Shown piece after piece: positions 23,801-44,914 of a DNA stretch of 64,000 nucleotides. Below the pieces are notes generated by a model that saw nothing but the letters and a program-made list of their open reading frames with translations, did no database searches and was not told where the DNA came from. Source of the DNA: Deuterostichococcus epilithicus (Eukaryota > Chlorophyta > Trebouxiophyceae > Prasiolales > Stichococcaceae); the NCBI GenBank assembly GCA_033439295.1, contig JAVTLE010000007.1, positions 1,488,001-1,552,000 on the forward strand. The letters run 5' to 3'. The stretch's first letter is position 1. Every line of letters begins with the position of its first letter. Both the position numbers and the translations under genes were made by a program.

Positions 23801-26176
23801 TGCATGTGTCTCAGACACCACAGCACGCAGGCAGGAATGCAGCAGAAGGCGCAACGCACGCAGGCGGCGGGCGCGGTGGCGGCGGCGCTGCTGGCGGCGG
23901 ACGTGGTGGGCTGTGAAACATCCCAGGTGGCAGGGCATCAACGGTGCCGTTTTGCCCCTGTGCACGACCAGGCGGCGGCAGCCGTTTGGCCGTGGGCCGG
24001 GGCTTCACTGTAGGCCGCTTTTTAGTTGGCTTCCGGATTGCTGTGGGCCGCTTCTTTGTCGGCCTCCGCTTCGTTGGCCTGCGCTTTGTGGGTCTCCGCT
24101 TCGTTGGCCTCCGCTTTGTCGGCTTGCCGCCACGCTTGTGACACCCGAACACACTGACGTAGCAGGACTGGTACAGGGTGCCATCCTTTCTGGCCTGCGA
24201 CAAAAGCAAGCGCTCCAGCTTTGAATAGATTGGGAACTACATCAAAACAATTGGCGAAGCAGGCTACAGTGCACACCGCTGGCAGCATGGCGAGCAAGGT
24301 CATACCCATAGTAGGATGCAGGAAAGTTTGGTGCACATGCATTTTCATCAGCATAAAGCTGGGACAACATGGGCTGAGCGTCTGTGCGCAAGCTGTCGTC
24401 AAGCCCCACCCTGGCAATGGCCGCGGCAATGGTATTGCGCACGCGCTGCGGCAGCTTCTTCACAGGGCCATAGGCGCCAAAGCGCCGCTTCTCGCGATAG
24501 ATGATCCGATCCACCACCGCCCAGTTGACGGTCTGCCCCGGCGGCGCGCCGTGCCGGTTCTCGGTTGGCTGGCGGTTGCGCACCGGGTCCCACCAGAGAT
24601 CTGCATAAGCCGGCTTTCGCTTGGTCGGCTTTTTCCGCTTGATGGGCCGCCGCCTGGTGGGCCGCCGCTTTGTTGGCTTCCTGGACGCAGTGGCGCCGGC
24701 CAGCCGTGCGGAGGTTGCTGCGGGGTCAGCCTGCTGGGTCGCCGCCAGGCGCTGGCCCCCAGCGGAAGCCTGATCCGAGCTGGCGCTGAGCTGCTGTGCC
24801 GTGTCGCCCGCGGAAATGCTGCCATTGCTGAGCTGCGCTGCCTGCAGGTCTACCTGGGCGATGACTGCTGCCAATGGCGTCAGCTGTGGCGGCGGCTCCA
24901 GCACAGCACGCTTTATGTCAGCAGCCGCCTGCTGCATGCTGATGTCACGCTGCCGTGCCGCGTCGCCCGCGGACGCGGCGTCTGTGCTGGGCTGCATTGC
25001 CTGAGGGTCCCTCACGCCAGCCGCCTGCACTGGTGGCGGCAAACCCGGCGAAGCGGGCATGGTGGCCGCCGCCCGCGTCGGCACGGTGTTGTAGTGCAAA
25101 TGGCTGCCGCGCTGCTGTGCTGGCCCCGCTGTGGAAATTGGAGGGCGGGCGGGCCGCTGCCGCCGCGCATGATCTGCTACCGCCGCTGAGGCCTGTGCAA
25201 CCGCAGCCAGCCGCAGACCTGCAGCCGCGGCTCCCTGCCGGTTGAGCGAATGCGCTGCCACAGTGACTGCATCCGAGGCTGAAACCGGAAGACGACTGTC
25301 CTCCTCTCGGGAGGGCGTTGGCGCCACAGCTGAGGGTGGCACTGGTGCTGGCACAGCACTCCCGCCGGCTGCTGCCCGCTGCTCCATCAGCGCTTGCCCC
25401 AGCCAGCCGAGGCGCCCCGCCGGAAGATTGGGCGATCGCTCAGGAGCGAGTGCCGCCAGCCGCGCGGCACCCCACTGCAGCTGGTCCTCAGTGGCGGCGT
25501 GCATTGTAGCGGACCCCCGCTGAGGCTGTGCCCCATGTATGGTGCCTGCTGCCATGCCGGAGGCAGGCGGCTGCTGCAGCGCAGCCTCCCGGGGCGGCTG
25601 CGCCGCGAACGAGCGTGGCTGCAAGTAGTAGCTGGCATGTGGCACGTTGGCGTGCGCGCGCTGCTGTATGCGGTAGGTGCGCCCATCCGCGCGCTGCTGC
25701 ACTTGAGCTGCTGCCGAGGGGTCGTCTGACTCCAGAGGCTGCGATGACTCCTGTGCATCGTGCATCCTCCGGCGCCACATGCACTGCGCCGTCTGCAGAG
25801 TTGCAACAAATATTCATCGGGTAGTATGTCACGCCCAGGTGTAGCGCTGTCAGCACACACCCGGCGCTATGCAGCGCACAGCCGGCAAACAGCATGCTTC
25901 ACGGAGACGACATAGTCAGGAGCGGATATAAAGCAATACCTCCGGGGCCTGGCAGCTTTGCAGCGGGGAGCCCGCATAAGCCGGCTGCTCGCTGCTCGAG
26001 CCGTCCGCAGCATCGCCCGCGACCGCAGCGCAGGACAACAGCACCACCAGCACTGCTATCCATGTCACAAGCTGCGGTGCGGGCAGGCCACTTGTCAGAT
26101 GGCAGGACTGGAAAGGCCGGTCGCACGCGTTGTACCCACGGGCACCTTGAATCGTCTGAGCTTCGATCTCAAGCAT
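17864..26176 (-). CDS. Modular secreted/cell-wall protein: two beta-sandwich-like domains and polyproline
   Basis: Predicted surface protein of about 1526 residues; no named homologue recognised. Exons: 26176-25940, 25792-24410, 24194-23860, 23650-23481, 23207-23062, 22908-22846, 22616-22530, 22161-22019, 21636-21529, 21395-21302, 21075-20983, 20766-20621, 20485-20435, 20081-20016, 19908-19876, 19745-19485, 19028-17864; phases agree throughout. A hydrophobic segment WIAVLVVLLSCAAVAG (about 40) suggests secretion. A low-complexity linker follows, then KPTKRRP repeats and PPRPPP. Domain copy 1 (about 675-820) has FFDDIP, YYGL, FLWAMAAWYDELQMTL and VVLDNIGLKV. Copy 2 (about 842-990) has LDFDDV, YVGLPWTNF, ALYSFYAKPYC and ITFDNMCVDI. 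The pattern (FD-D, Y-GL-W-NF, LDN) resembles secreted beta-sandwich domains of the DUF642/PEP-CTERM kind. Pherophorin-like PPPSPPP exons follow. The start and the N-containing 3' end are uncertain. Confidence 0.65.
18284..18433. other. Scattered ambiguous bases in the GC-rich repeat region
   Basis: Eleven single N positions fall between 18284 and 18433, inside the proline-coding repeat exon. They signal assembly or base-calling uncertainty. Protein sequence and frame across 17.9-19.0 kb should be treated as provisional. Confidence 0.95.
18440..19028 (-). repeat. GC-rich proline-coding repeat, array A
   Basis: This is a degenerate CCG/CCN repeat on the minus strand whose three frames all contain Pro-rich runs. 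A roughly 60-bp unit is repeated near 18600-18720. On the plus strand it reads as a Gly-rich frame. It lies inside the last exon of the modular surface-protein gene; the frame used there was fixed by the splice phase at 19028. Confidence 0.7.
19485..19745 (-). repeat. Proline-coding repeat exon, array B
   Basis: A 261-bp exon with phase 2 at both ends encodes about 87 residues of PPPSPPP/PPPTPPP type, interrupted by one Arg/Ala-rich stretch. The composition matches hydroxyproline-rich (pherophorin-like) hinges. Confidence 0.7.
23900..24130 (-). repeat. KPTKRRP-type repeat coding region
   Basis: The minus strand encodes four perfect PTKRR-type heptads followed by diverged ones (PTKKRPT, KPTVKPRPT). 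A shorter run of the same motif lies upstream in the same protein at about 24605-24690. The repeat is strongly basic and could bind acidic polysaccharide; that is inference. Confidence 0.75.
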
Positions 26177-31722
<5,546 letters not shown>

Positions 31723-32362
31723 GCTGGGGTTGCTGGCCACACAAACTGTATGCGCTCCGTGCAGAGCATATGGCGTTGACAGATGGGGTGTGGACTGCAG
31801 CGCTGCCGCTGGTTTTACCGGCACGGGAAGCAGTAGGCGGCATTGGGGTTTGGCTTCATTTTTGCCTGTGTAGCACGCTCGTGCTTCAGTCGTTGCTGGC
31901 GTGACGGAGAACATGGCATGCGGCCCCTTGGGAGCAGCATCATCAGGAACGACGGGCAACATCAGGAGTTCCCTTGAACCAGCAGTGTATCTGCCTTGGG
32001 GCCTCAATTCTCAAGTTTCTAGGAGGCATCGTGTTTTTGAGTGTGGTGCAAGACCAGACCAGCTGCATACCGTCCAATTACATCCAGCCAGAAACTTCCA
32101 ATCGGATGTCATCATGGTACTCCAAACTATTGGCAGTGGCAAACGCTAGGCAAAATTCTAGCACAGTCAGCATCTGCACAGCACAACATCTGACCCTACA
32201 GCCTCCTGCACCCCGCCAGCTGCCACATGCATGTGCTTCTTGCACCCCTCTCTCCTGGGTGCGCCCTGCTGTCTTCATCTCCCGTTCCTGCGTCCAGCAC
32301 CATCGCCACATCCACCCGCAGAAGCCGCACACACCCATGGCCGGGGTTTCGAACAGCCCTGC
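31723..32362. other. Convergent 3' spacer (KARI / mS29)
   Basis: This holds the 3' UTRs of two convergent genes. No coding exon is supported. A minus-strand TGTAA is at 32078-32082. Confidence 0.5.
32078..32082 (-). terminator. Candidate polyadenylation signal (TGTAA)
   Basis: TTACA on the plus strand reads TGTAA, the common chlorophyte poly(A) signal, about 280 nt beyond the stop codon of the mS29 gene. This short motif is only weak evidence on its own. Confidence 0.4.
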
Positions 32363-35300
32363 CTAGTACAGCAGGCCGGCGCCGTGCGTGCGCAGCTCGC
32401 GGGCGTTCCCGGACGTCAGGTGGAAGGCCGCCGCCGCCTCTTCCTGCCCGCCGCCCATGCCCGGCATGGAGCCCGCCCGCACCAGGTGCCGCAGCCATGC
32501 GCCCGTCTCCCCCATGTCGAAGCGAGGCACCTGCACGCAGCGCCAGTTAGCCTTTGGGAAGGGCGCCTGCGGTAAGGGTGAGCAGGCAGCAGGGATGGAG
32601 CCTCTGCCAGCCGCCTCGAGGCGCAGCAGCATGGCCCCGCCCAGGCAGAACCTGAGGCAGCATGGCGCCGCCACGACTGCGCCCAGCTGCATGCTTCCCT
32701 GAAGGAGCCGCAACCGGGCACACCAAACAGCTCGCCCCCGGTTGACCAGTCCACAAAGCAACGGCAGCGCTGGAGAACTGCAGCGGCATGGGACGTGGTG
32801 CTGGAGCCGCGTCGCACCTCCACAAGCGAGCGCTTGGGGCGCGGCACCACGATGCGGTCGCTGATGGCGGCGCCGCGCGTGGCCGCCGCGACGGCGACGC
32901 CGCCCGCCGGGGGCGGGCCGTTGAGCAGCGACTTGAGTGCGTTGGCCAGCCGCAGCTCCGTCGGCAGCAGGCTGCGCTTCCGCATGCCGCTCCACTCGTG
33001 GTAGCCGGTCACCCAGTACAGCGCGTTCCAGTCGTCCACCGCAAACAGCACCGGCACCTGCGGGGTGGGGGACCATAGCCTGGGGACAGGGGTGAACAAA
33101 TCAGCTGTGCGCACTCGAGAGTTTGGGTCGACGACAGTGCGGTCGAGGCGGCGGAGCGCACAAGCATGCCAAAGGCCCGCACGCAGGGGAAGTTCAGATC
33201 CCGCTGTTGGGCTGCGACAACACACGGCGCGCATGCAACGCCAGGCAGATTTGGGTGGCCTGCCGGCTGGCAGTCGTCAGGCGGCATGGCCAGGACAGCC
33301 TGAGCTTGGACTTGCCATTATGAATACACATGGAAGTGATTTCAAACTGAAACGACGCTCACCTGTGTCTGCGACCTGAGGACCTGCAGCATCTCCACTG
33401 CCGCCGCCGTCGCGATGTGCGGGTCTGTGGCTGCGACACCCTCTGCAAAGGTGCATCGGTTGGTGTCAGCGATCGCACAACAGGAGTGGCTCATCAGCCT
33501 CGCGTTGGACGCCAATGCAGGAATGTACTCGGAAGCTCTTATGCAGCTCAAAAACCAGCAAGCCCTGCCGCCCCGCCTTGGCCACTTGTGTGACATGCAG
33601 CCTCTACGAAAAGTCCCGACGGCGCCAGGACAGCCACCAGCAGGCACACCAGGCCGCTGCTGCTTGTGCACGCACATGTGTCTGCAAAGCCGTCACGCCT
33701 CACCCGCGACCACGTCGGCCAGGCTGGCTCCTTGTTTCGACGCTGCCGGCAGCGCTGCGAGCGCCTCGCTGTGGCGGCCCGCCACAGAGCGCATCAGCAG
33801 CTTAGCGGCATCGGGCGTGTCCCAGGTCCCCTCCTCGTTCCTGCGCGAGCGGGATCATATGGTATCACCTGCTGAGTATGTCTTCGTGCTGGCAGGTGCT
33901 TGGGCAGCCACAGCAAGGACGGCACCGGCAGGCGTCAGTTGTGAAGGGCATCGCCAGCAGGACGAAGACACTCGCAAACCTGATGGCACGCTGCTTCTTG
34001 CAGGCAATTGATTCCCAAAGAATCGCAGTAGCACCTGCGCGTCCTGCTCCGGGCCCAGCCAAACCCTGACCCCCTTCAAACCCCTCATACCGTCCCCAGC
34101 AAGAAGGTTCTGCCACAGACGGCTGCAGGGCGTGAACTTGTGGAAGCAGCCATCAGAAGATGGAACGTTTCTATCAACATGCATTCAGCGCGCGACTTTG
34201 CTCGCAGCCACCTAACTTGCTGTCTGGTTTTTAGGTGACGTGTTTGGCGCGCACTTGTGGAAGTAGCCGCCGTTCATGAAGATGGAAGCAGACGGGATGT
34301 AGACGACCAGCCAGGCGGAGGAGCGTGCCCAGTCCGCCAGTGCCGCCAGCACAGTGCTCTTGCCGCCGCCTGTGGGGCGGTCCACATGCTTCGTGCGGCT
34401 GGGCGGCAGCAGGCTGTTTCACCCTTGACGCAAATGAACTGCAGCAGCAGCGGCAGCAGCAGCAGCAGCAGCGGCGGCGGCGGCAGCAGCAGCAGGATCA
34501 CCGGAGGTGCGGCGTTGTGTGCGGACGCAAAGGATGTGTACAAGCCAGCAGGACAGGGGGCGGAGGGTCAAGAACGTCTCGAGAGGTGCGCACCCGAGGG
34601 GCCGCTCAGGAACAGCTGCGGCCGGGATCGCGAGGCCACCGTCTGCACCAGCTCATGCATGACGCGCCGGTACATGAGCAGCTGCGAGCGCGTCGTGGCA
34701 AACTCCTCCTGTGACGCCGTCGCAGAGACGTGTCAGGGGTTGCAAGGTCAGGCAGGCCGATCTTGCGACGGCCTGGCGTGGCCCGCCCCCGAGCCGCTGC
34801 AGCTGCATTCTGCCTGGTCCATTCTCTTATTTGGCTGCTGCTCAGCCACTTTCGCAGAACTGACATCCGTAGAAGAATATTTTCCAGGCACCAGCACTCC
34901 CGCCGCACCTGCAGCCCCTTGCAGCCGCCCTTCAGCTGGAAGGTCTCGCCCCGCGCGGCCGCCGACGCGTAAAAGTCCAGGAAGGCCTCCGGAATGTTGG
35001 CGGCGCCAAGCTCAAAGAATTTGCCAACGTCCACCTCCGACAGCTCCGTCACCGGCTTGCTCGCATGCCATTCCAGCCTGCGCTGTGCAGCGTCAGCCGT
35101 CACACCTCACCGCATTCGAGTTCCTGCCATTGATGCCTTGAGGGAGGCAGCGCCTGACATGCACGACTCCGCAGCGCGCTGTCATGAAATTGTACATCAG
35201 TACAGGCTGCATGCCAACAGAAGCTACACGAAGGACCACGGCAGGATGCACGACAGGCTCCATAGCCGCAGGGCGCATCATCGCACGCCCCGCAGCAGCA

Positions 35301-35817
35301 GCACAGCGGCTCACCTCTCGCGCTCCGCGGTGGCCAAGTCGGCTGCCGTCGGTCCGGTGTCCACCTTCTGCTTAGACGCGGCCTGCGCCGCGGCCTGCGC
35401 TGCGGTCAGGTCCTTTGCTGCGGCCGCCTGCCTGCCACTGCTGCGGGACGCTTTCGTCGCGCGGGTCGCAAACTCCCGGTGCGGCTGTGCCCGCCCGGCA
35501 GGGCTTGCCGGCCCATGCTGCCCGCTTCCGGCGCTGCTGCGGCTAGGAGCCAGCTGCTGGGGCTGCTGGATGTGGGAGCCGCAATGCAAAGCCGGGGGCG
35601 CCGGGGCGCCAGCGCCCATGGCGGACGATGCCGCAGCTGCAAGGCGCTGCCAAAAGCTATCGGCTGCCGGGGTGAGTGTCGCCGAGGGCGGCGCGGTGAT
35701 GCCGCTTGCTCCTCTGCGAACAATGGGCCCGAACTTTTGCCAGGAGGGCTGTGCAGTGGCTCCTGCTGCATGCGGGTTTAAGTGCAGCCCGGCAGCAGAT
35801 GGATGGCAAACGCGCAT
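32363..35817 (-). CDS. Mitochondrial ribosomal protein mS29 (DAP3 family GTP-binding protein)
   Basis: Small-subunit mitoribosome component with a P-loop ATPase-like fold. Exons: 35817-35315, 35077-34909, 34708-34594, 34369-34255, 33840-33704, 33442-33363, 33057-32818, 32566-32363; phases agree and give 520 residues. Residues 1-165 are Ala/Ser/Arg-rich and presumably hold the mitochondrial presequence; the exact start is uncertain. VTELSEVDVGKFFELG precedes the Walker A motif LSGPSGGGKST, which is split across an intron. Then come WARSSAWLVVYIP, GGYFHKNEEGTWDTPDAAKLL, the Walker B-like VPVLFAVDDWNALYW, and a C-terminus ending RELRTHGAGLLY. The motif order matches plant mS29. It starts 423 bp from the divergent UGM gene. 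Confidence 0.9.
34438..34497. repeat. CAG/CGG trinucleotide repeat in an mS29 intron
   Basis: An interrupted (GCAGCAGCAGCGGC)-type microsatellite about 60 bp long, wholly within intron 3 of the mS29 gene. It is likely length-variable. Confidence 0.85.
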
Positions 35818-36240
35818 GGTGTTCTGCTTACCTGGTGACAGATGTCAGTAAGGATCTGCTGAGTCGCGGCATGGCGCCTCCAAATGTGCAGCTCCACCGA
35901 CGACTGTCTGCCCCTCAGAGTACAGCGGTTCGAGAGGGAGCAGCCGTGTCGCTTCTAATGTCCTCAATGGGACGGTGATCGAGTGATCGTTGTTTGCTCT
36001 GAAGGCCTGCACGAGTGCACGGCGTGTCCGGAAGCCGCAGATTGCCGGTATTTGGAACAGGGGCACAGGAAGTAGCCCGACGGGGGCGCGTCTGCATCGG
36101 GGGCGTACATAAAGCCGTTTGCGTGAGCTGCAAGTGGCGCTCCCTGGGCTCGCTTGCGTGCTGGCACCGCAACAGTGCGCAGTCGAGTCGCTTGTGACTG
36201 GGTGCAATCGTACCTGAGCTACTCGGGGCGATACGCTGCG
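35818..36240. promoter_or_regulatory. 423-bp divergent spacer (mS29 / UGM)
   Basis: This spacer separates two start codons on opposite strands and must hold both promoters if the starts are right. No TATA box or paired motif was recognised. Confidence 0.5.
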
Positions 36241-40799
<4,559 letters not shown>

Positions 40800-41293
40800 G
40801 ATGCTGCAGCAGCCTGGGATGCAGCAGCCTGGTCGAGCTCAGCCCGAGAGCACCTTGCAAAGCAAGGGCAATGGCCTTCGTGACACCCCCGGATAGGAGC
40901 GCCCACCTAAGGCTGGAGCAATCGGCCTGCTGTGAGGGCAATGCTCGCAAGGGCATGTTGCACCGGGCGGTGCCGCAGCTACCGTATCACCCTGTGAACT
41001 TTGACCATCTGCGCAGCTGAGCGATGCCTAGGCTGGCGCAGAGGCTCGGAAGAAACCTCCCCAATCGGATTGCAATTTTTGAGGCTCAAAGAAATGTTGC
41101 CGGCTCTTGTCATCTGCGAATGGTGCCACTGCGCTTCAAGTCCGCTAAGACAGAATTTGTGTTTGTTTTCTTTCTTTCTGAGGTTGGCATCGATTGGACT
41201 TCTGATGGATACAACAAATCTCTGTTGCAGAATGGGAAATGACACACTGCTCGTACAGGCAACAGCAGCAGGTTCCTTGCTAGTTGTGCACCA
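40800..41293. other. Convergent 3' spacer (UGM / SET)
   Basis: This holds the 3' ends of two convergent genes and a T-rich stretch near 41155-41180. No exon is supported. Confidence 0.5.
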
Positions 41294-44200
41294 CTACTGC
41301 CTCCTGCTGCGTTTCCTGCTGCGCACGCTTTCTGTCTGCTGCGCCGCCACGCTGCCCAGAGCTTCCAGCGCGCCGAGCAGGATACGCTTTTCCGTGACCA
41401 CCAGCGCCAGCGCAGCCAGTTTGGCAGACTTCGCCTCGCCTGGTGGCTCCTGCTCTGCTGCCACCAGCGCCGCATCGTCTTCTGTGGTGCCGGGCCGCTG
41501 GTACCGGCCCAATCGCTGCCGTATGTTGTCGCTCAGGGCCGCCAACGCTGCCGCCGGCAGCAGCCTCGCCGCGTGTGTTGCAGCCACGCTGGGCAGCAGC
41601 GGCTCATCCGCATGTTCTGAAGCCCCTGCCTGGTCAGTGTCCGCCCGCGCTGCCGGGCTCACGCCGCCGTCTGCGGTCCTGCCGCCGCCGGCGGCAGGCG
41701 CCGCCGCAGCACCATCTTCGTCTGCCGCTGCCGCACCGCCATCACTCTGCTGGGCACCGCTGCCATCCGTCGTGCGGAGCTGCTGAAGCCTGCTGCTGAG
41801 GTGCGCGGCCACGGCCTCCATGTCGGTCCGGGCTTCCATGTCTGCCTTGTCGGCGAACAGCACAAACAGTGCCGCCACCAGGCCCGCTTCCAGCACAGCA
41901 TCGGGCGCAACGCAGATGTGATCCTCCGGCTCGCTGAGCAGCTCGCTGCAATAATAATAAAAGCACTTGCTCAGCCGTGCGGCATGAGAGCCAGCAGGTC
42001 AGCAGGTGAGCAGCTCGCCGCGAGCACGGGAAGAGTGACCATACACAAGCAGTGCAGCAGGGAATTGAAGCAGGATCGCCGTGCTGCGGCCATGATTCCA
42101 GAACGCCAAACAGCAAACTCTGCAGCATGATGCCAGCGCAGTGGGCGAAATGCGCTGCTGGACCTTGCATGGGATTGGAGCAGTGCCGCTCCCTGTGGCA
42201 TGCGGTATGTTGCGCCACAGGTGTCTCTTGGAAGAAGGGGCCCACCTCTGGGCCTCCAGAAACTTTACCCTCTTCGCCGCCGCCGCCCTGCCCAGATGCC
42301 GCCGCGCCGCCGCCACGAGGCCGTCGACGCCGAGGCACACCCTGTCGAAGGGGCCGCCGCGTGGCAGTGCAAAGCCGTACTTGTGCACCAGCTCCGAGTT
42401 GGGCAGCTCCCCGTATGTGTTGTGGACCTCGGCGCCGGCGGCGACGCCGGACGCCGCCACGATCTGCACGGCGTAGGAAGCGGGGCGCGGCAGTCGGTCC
42501 CTATTCGAAGCAATGCCTCAGTGCGAGAGATCTTGCAGAGCATCATGCCGGCCGTGGCGCTGGCGTGGCGGGCTGCCGGCGGAGCTCCGTGCACGATTGA
42601 TGCAGGGACTGTTGCCGCCCTGAGCAGACGCCGCCCTGCAAGGTGCAGTGCAGTTTTGGCTGTGCAGGAACCTAAGAGGTCGGACTCCCGCAGCAACCTC
42701 GACAACCGCCAGCCACAAAGCGCACATCGAGGACCTCCTGCTCGCCGCGCATCGAGGAGCAGATCGCAATCTCCAGCCGCCAGCGCGGGTCGTCGCCGGC
42801 GCCCGCCGCGCTGATGCGCGGCCGCCAGCGCTGCTCCTCCGCGCCGTCACCCTCCCCGTCGCCTGACGACTCTGCCTGCTGCGAGACGCCGCTGTCGTCG
42901 CCTCCGGGCTGCTCCTGCTCGCTGCCGGACGCCGCTGCCTCCGCATCTGCAGACAGGGTCCGGTCACCGTCATGATGGCAAAACCAAACACGAGGGTCCT
43001 GCTTGCGGCACCATGTTCTCGAGCGCCGCCAGACAGTCTCCTGAACCAGCATGCGTCAGCGCTGCACCACAAACCAGGCAGGCCATCAGGAGCATGCAAG
43101 CAGCAGGCAGCAAAAACGCTGTCTGAGGCGTGCAGTTTGCAGGTGGGCCGCGGGCGGCTCTGCACTGGGAGCCCCTCACTTGCCTGCGTCGCTGTCGTCG
43201 CTGGCTCTGTCATCATCGCCAGAGGCGCCGCCGCCGCCGTCAGAGTCGCTGTCGCTGCCGCCTTCAATCTCGTACTCATCGCTGAGCCGCACAAAGGCGG
43301 CCTTGTGGTTGAAAATGTCCTGTGCAGAGGGCCAGATGCACTTCTGGGCTGCCTAAAGTCGTTGGAACCTGCAGGGTGCATCGTACAGCAGGGAGAGGAA
43401 TTGCAGGCATGGGATGTGCACGAAGCTGACATAGCGCACCGCCAGAGGCACCAACGAGTATCCTGCAGCACACCAGGACATTGCTTCAGGAGGGCCATGC
43501 GTGCACTACGCACATGTAGCCTTGCCAGCACTGTGGCTCGTGTGACACAGCAAACTCGAGAGCTTGCAAGCGTCTCATGCATTGGACGCTGCCGCAAATA
43601 TGATGCACTCCCGCCCGAAAGTGTTTCGCACCGTGAAGGTCGTCGACGCCGAACGCTCTCGAAGCCACCCACGACGCCGCCGCCATGTAGTTGGCCAGCA
43701 TGAAGCCGCGCCGCGGGACCTCCGGGTGCGCATCCAGCAGCGCTTCAATCACTGCAAAGTCCTCCTGCGGCAGACCACGCATGCGGGTTGCAGTGCCGAA
43801 TGCGATCCAGGGGCGATAACAGAGAGAACAGAGGGATGCTGCATTCCCGGTGCATTACATGCGCGGGGGTTGCTTCGTGTCGAGTTGCATGCACTCTGTT
43901 GATTATGCATCCTTGGGCAAGAAGCGCCGAGATAAACTCTGCCTGCATGAGCGGCAGGTCCGAAGCAGCACGTTCGGCATCCTCCGTGCCCTGCAGCCGC
44001 GCCATTTCGGCGGCCGTCCAGAAGATCGGCAAGTATGCGCGTGATGGTAGTGACTGCAGGTAGCCATGCCTGATCAAGGGCAGAGCTCTGATGGTTTCGG
44101 TTGCGTCTGTGACCCATTGGTTTCTGCTTTAAGTGATCGCAGGGGAGGCGCCAGTTCATCGCAATTCGACGCTTTTTGTCTGCACGTTTCAGGTCTTGAC

Positions 44201-44597
44201 TGCAAGTGCGTCTGCAATCTGCAAATAGCCAGTCACACGCAAAGCCGCCGCCGCCGTCACTTGGACAAATGTGTGATGTTGCAAATGTGCGAGCTCACCA
44301 CTTGGAGTCCGATCCCATCACAAATCTCTCGTACAGCGCTGCGAAGATGAGCGCCAGGCCGCCGCGCAGGTCTGAGGAGGCCAGAATGTCGGCGGCGGCC
44401 GTGTTCACAACTGATAAAACCGCGGTCTTAGGAATGCAGGCAATGAGGTCGCCCTCGGCTATCTCCCTGGTAGCAAATACGCCAATATCTTCTGAATCGC
44501 CTGGCGTTTGACGGATGTCAATGCCGCTCTCGAGCCGGATGCCGACTGTTCCGAACCAACGCATGATGCCGTCGACTTTGCTCGACGGAGCTACCAT
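41294..44597 (-). CDS. SET-domain protein-lysine methyltransferase (SETD6/RLSMT-like)
   Basis: S-adenosylmethionine-dependent lysine methyltransferase with the split SET fold of the Rubisco-LSMT/SETD6 family; the target protein cannot be told. Exons: 44597-44299, 44069-43895, 43764-43632, 43462-43440 (23 nt), 43319-43184, 42946-42726, 42463-42246, 41945-41294, giving 618 residues. N-SET: GVFATREIAEGDLIACIPK. WHGYLQSLPSRAYLPIFW follows. The catalytic core reads SLVPLADIFNHK, then an inserted acidic stretch (about 225-290), then EVHNTYGELPNSELVHKYGF with the diagnostic N-TYG. The C-terminal half contains a low-complexity region before an Arg-rich end. The intron after exon 5 uses a GC donor (GCAAGT). 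The exon 2 donor (after 43895) is the least certain junction. Confidence 0.88.
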
Positions 44598-44914
44598 ATT
44601 GGCGCGTGACTGCTTCGATGCACTTGACCATTAAACGGAACGGAACCCTGATTGCACAACGGCTGCCGGTTTTCGGGCTTGCGTTTTGGGTTCGCCAGCT
44701 CAGCACCCACGTGCAGGCATACATGGAGCTGGGCTTCGCGGTTAAATTAGCTCGTTGGCTTTGCACTGAAACGCGCATCAACATCATTTGCGTTCGTTTC
44801 GTGCCACCGGCCGCTCCGGCTGCCTTCCGTGTAAAGTCAACCCAACGTGTGTTGCTGCGATCGCGAGGACTATTGCCACAGGAGAGTAGTGTGGATTCAT
44901 AAACATACAGGAAC
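44598..44914. promoter_or_regulatory. 317-bp divergent spacer (SET / gamma-SNAP)
   Basis: This is the shortest divergent spacer in the window. It lies between the start codons of the SET methyltransferase and gamma-SNAP and presumably acts as a shared promoter. No motif was recognised. Confidence 0.5.

Noticed and set aside
24221-25189. 322-codon plus-strand open frame
   Set aside because: It is antisense to the large exon 25792-24410, which has matching splice phases and links the secretion-like exon to the repeat exon.
34117-34160. Possible mS29 exon reading RLWQNLLAGD
   Set aside because: It can be joined in phase, but the exon at 33840 gives KNEEGTWDTPDAAKLL, which matches the family at this point. 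The nearby similarity is a partial duplication.
41294-41800. Plus-strand Ala/Ser-rich open frame (41001-41786) as a gene
   Set aside because: It is antisense to the last exon of the SET methyltransferase and has no motif or splice support.
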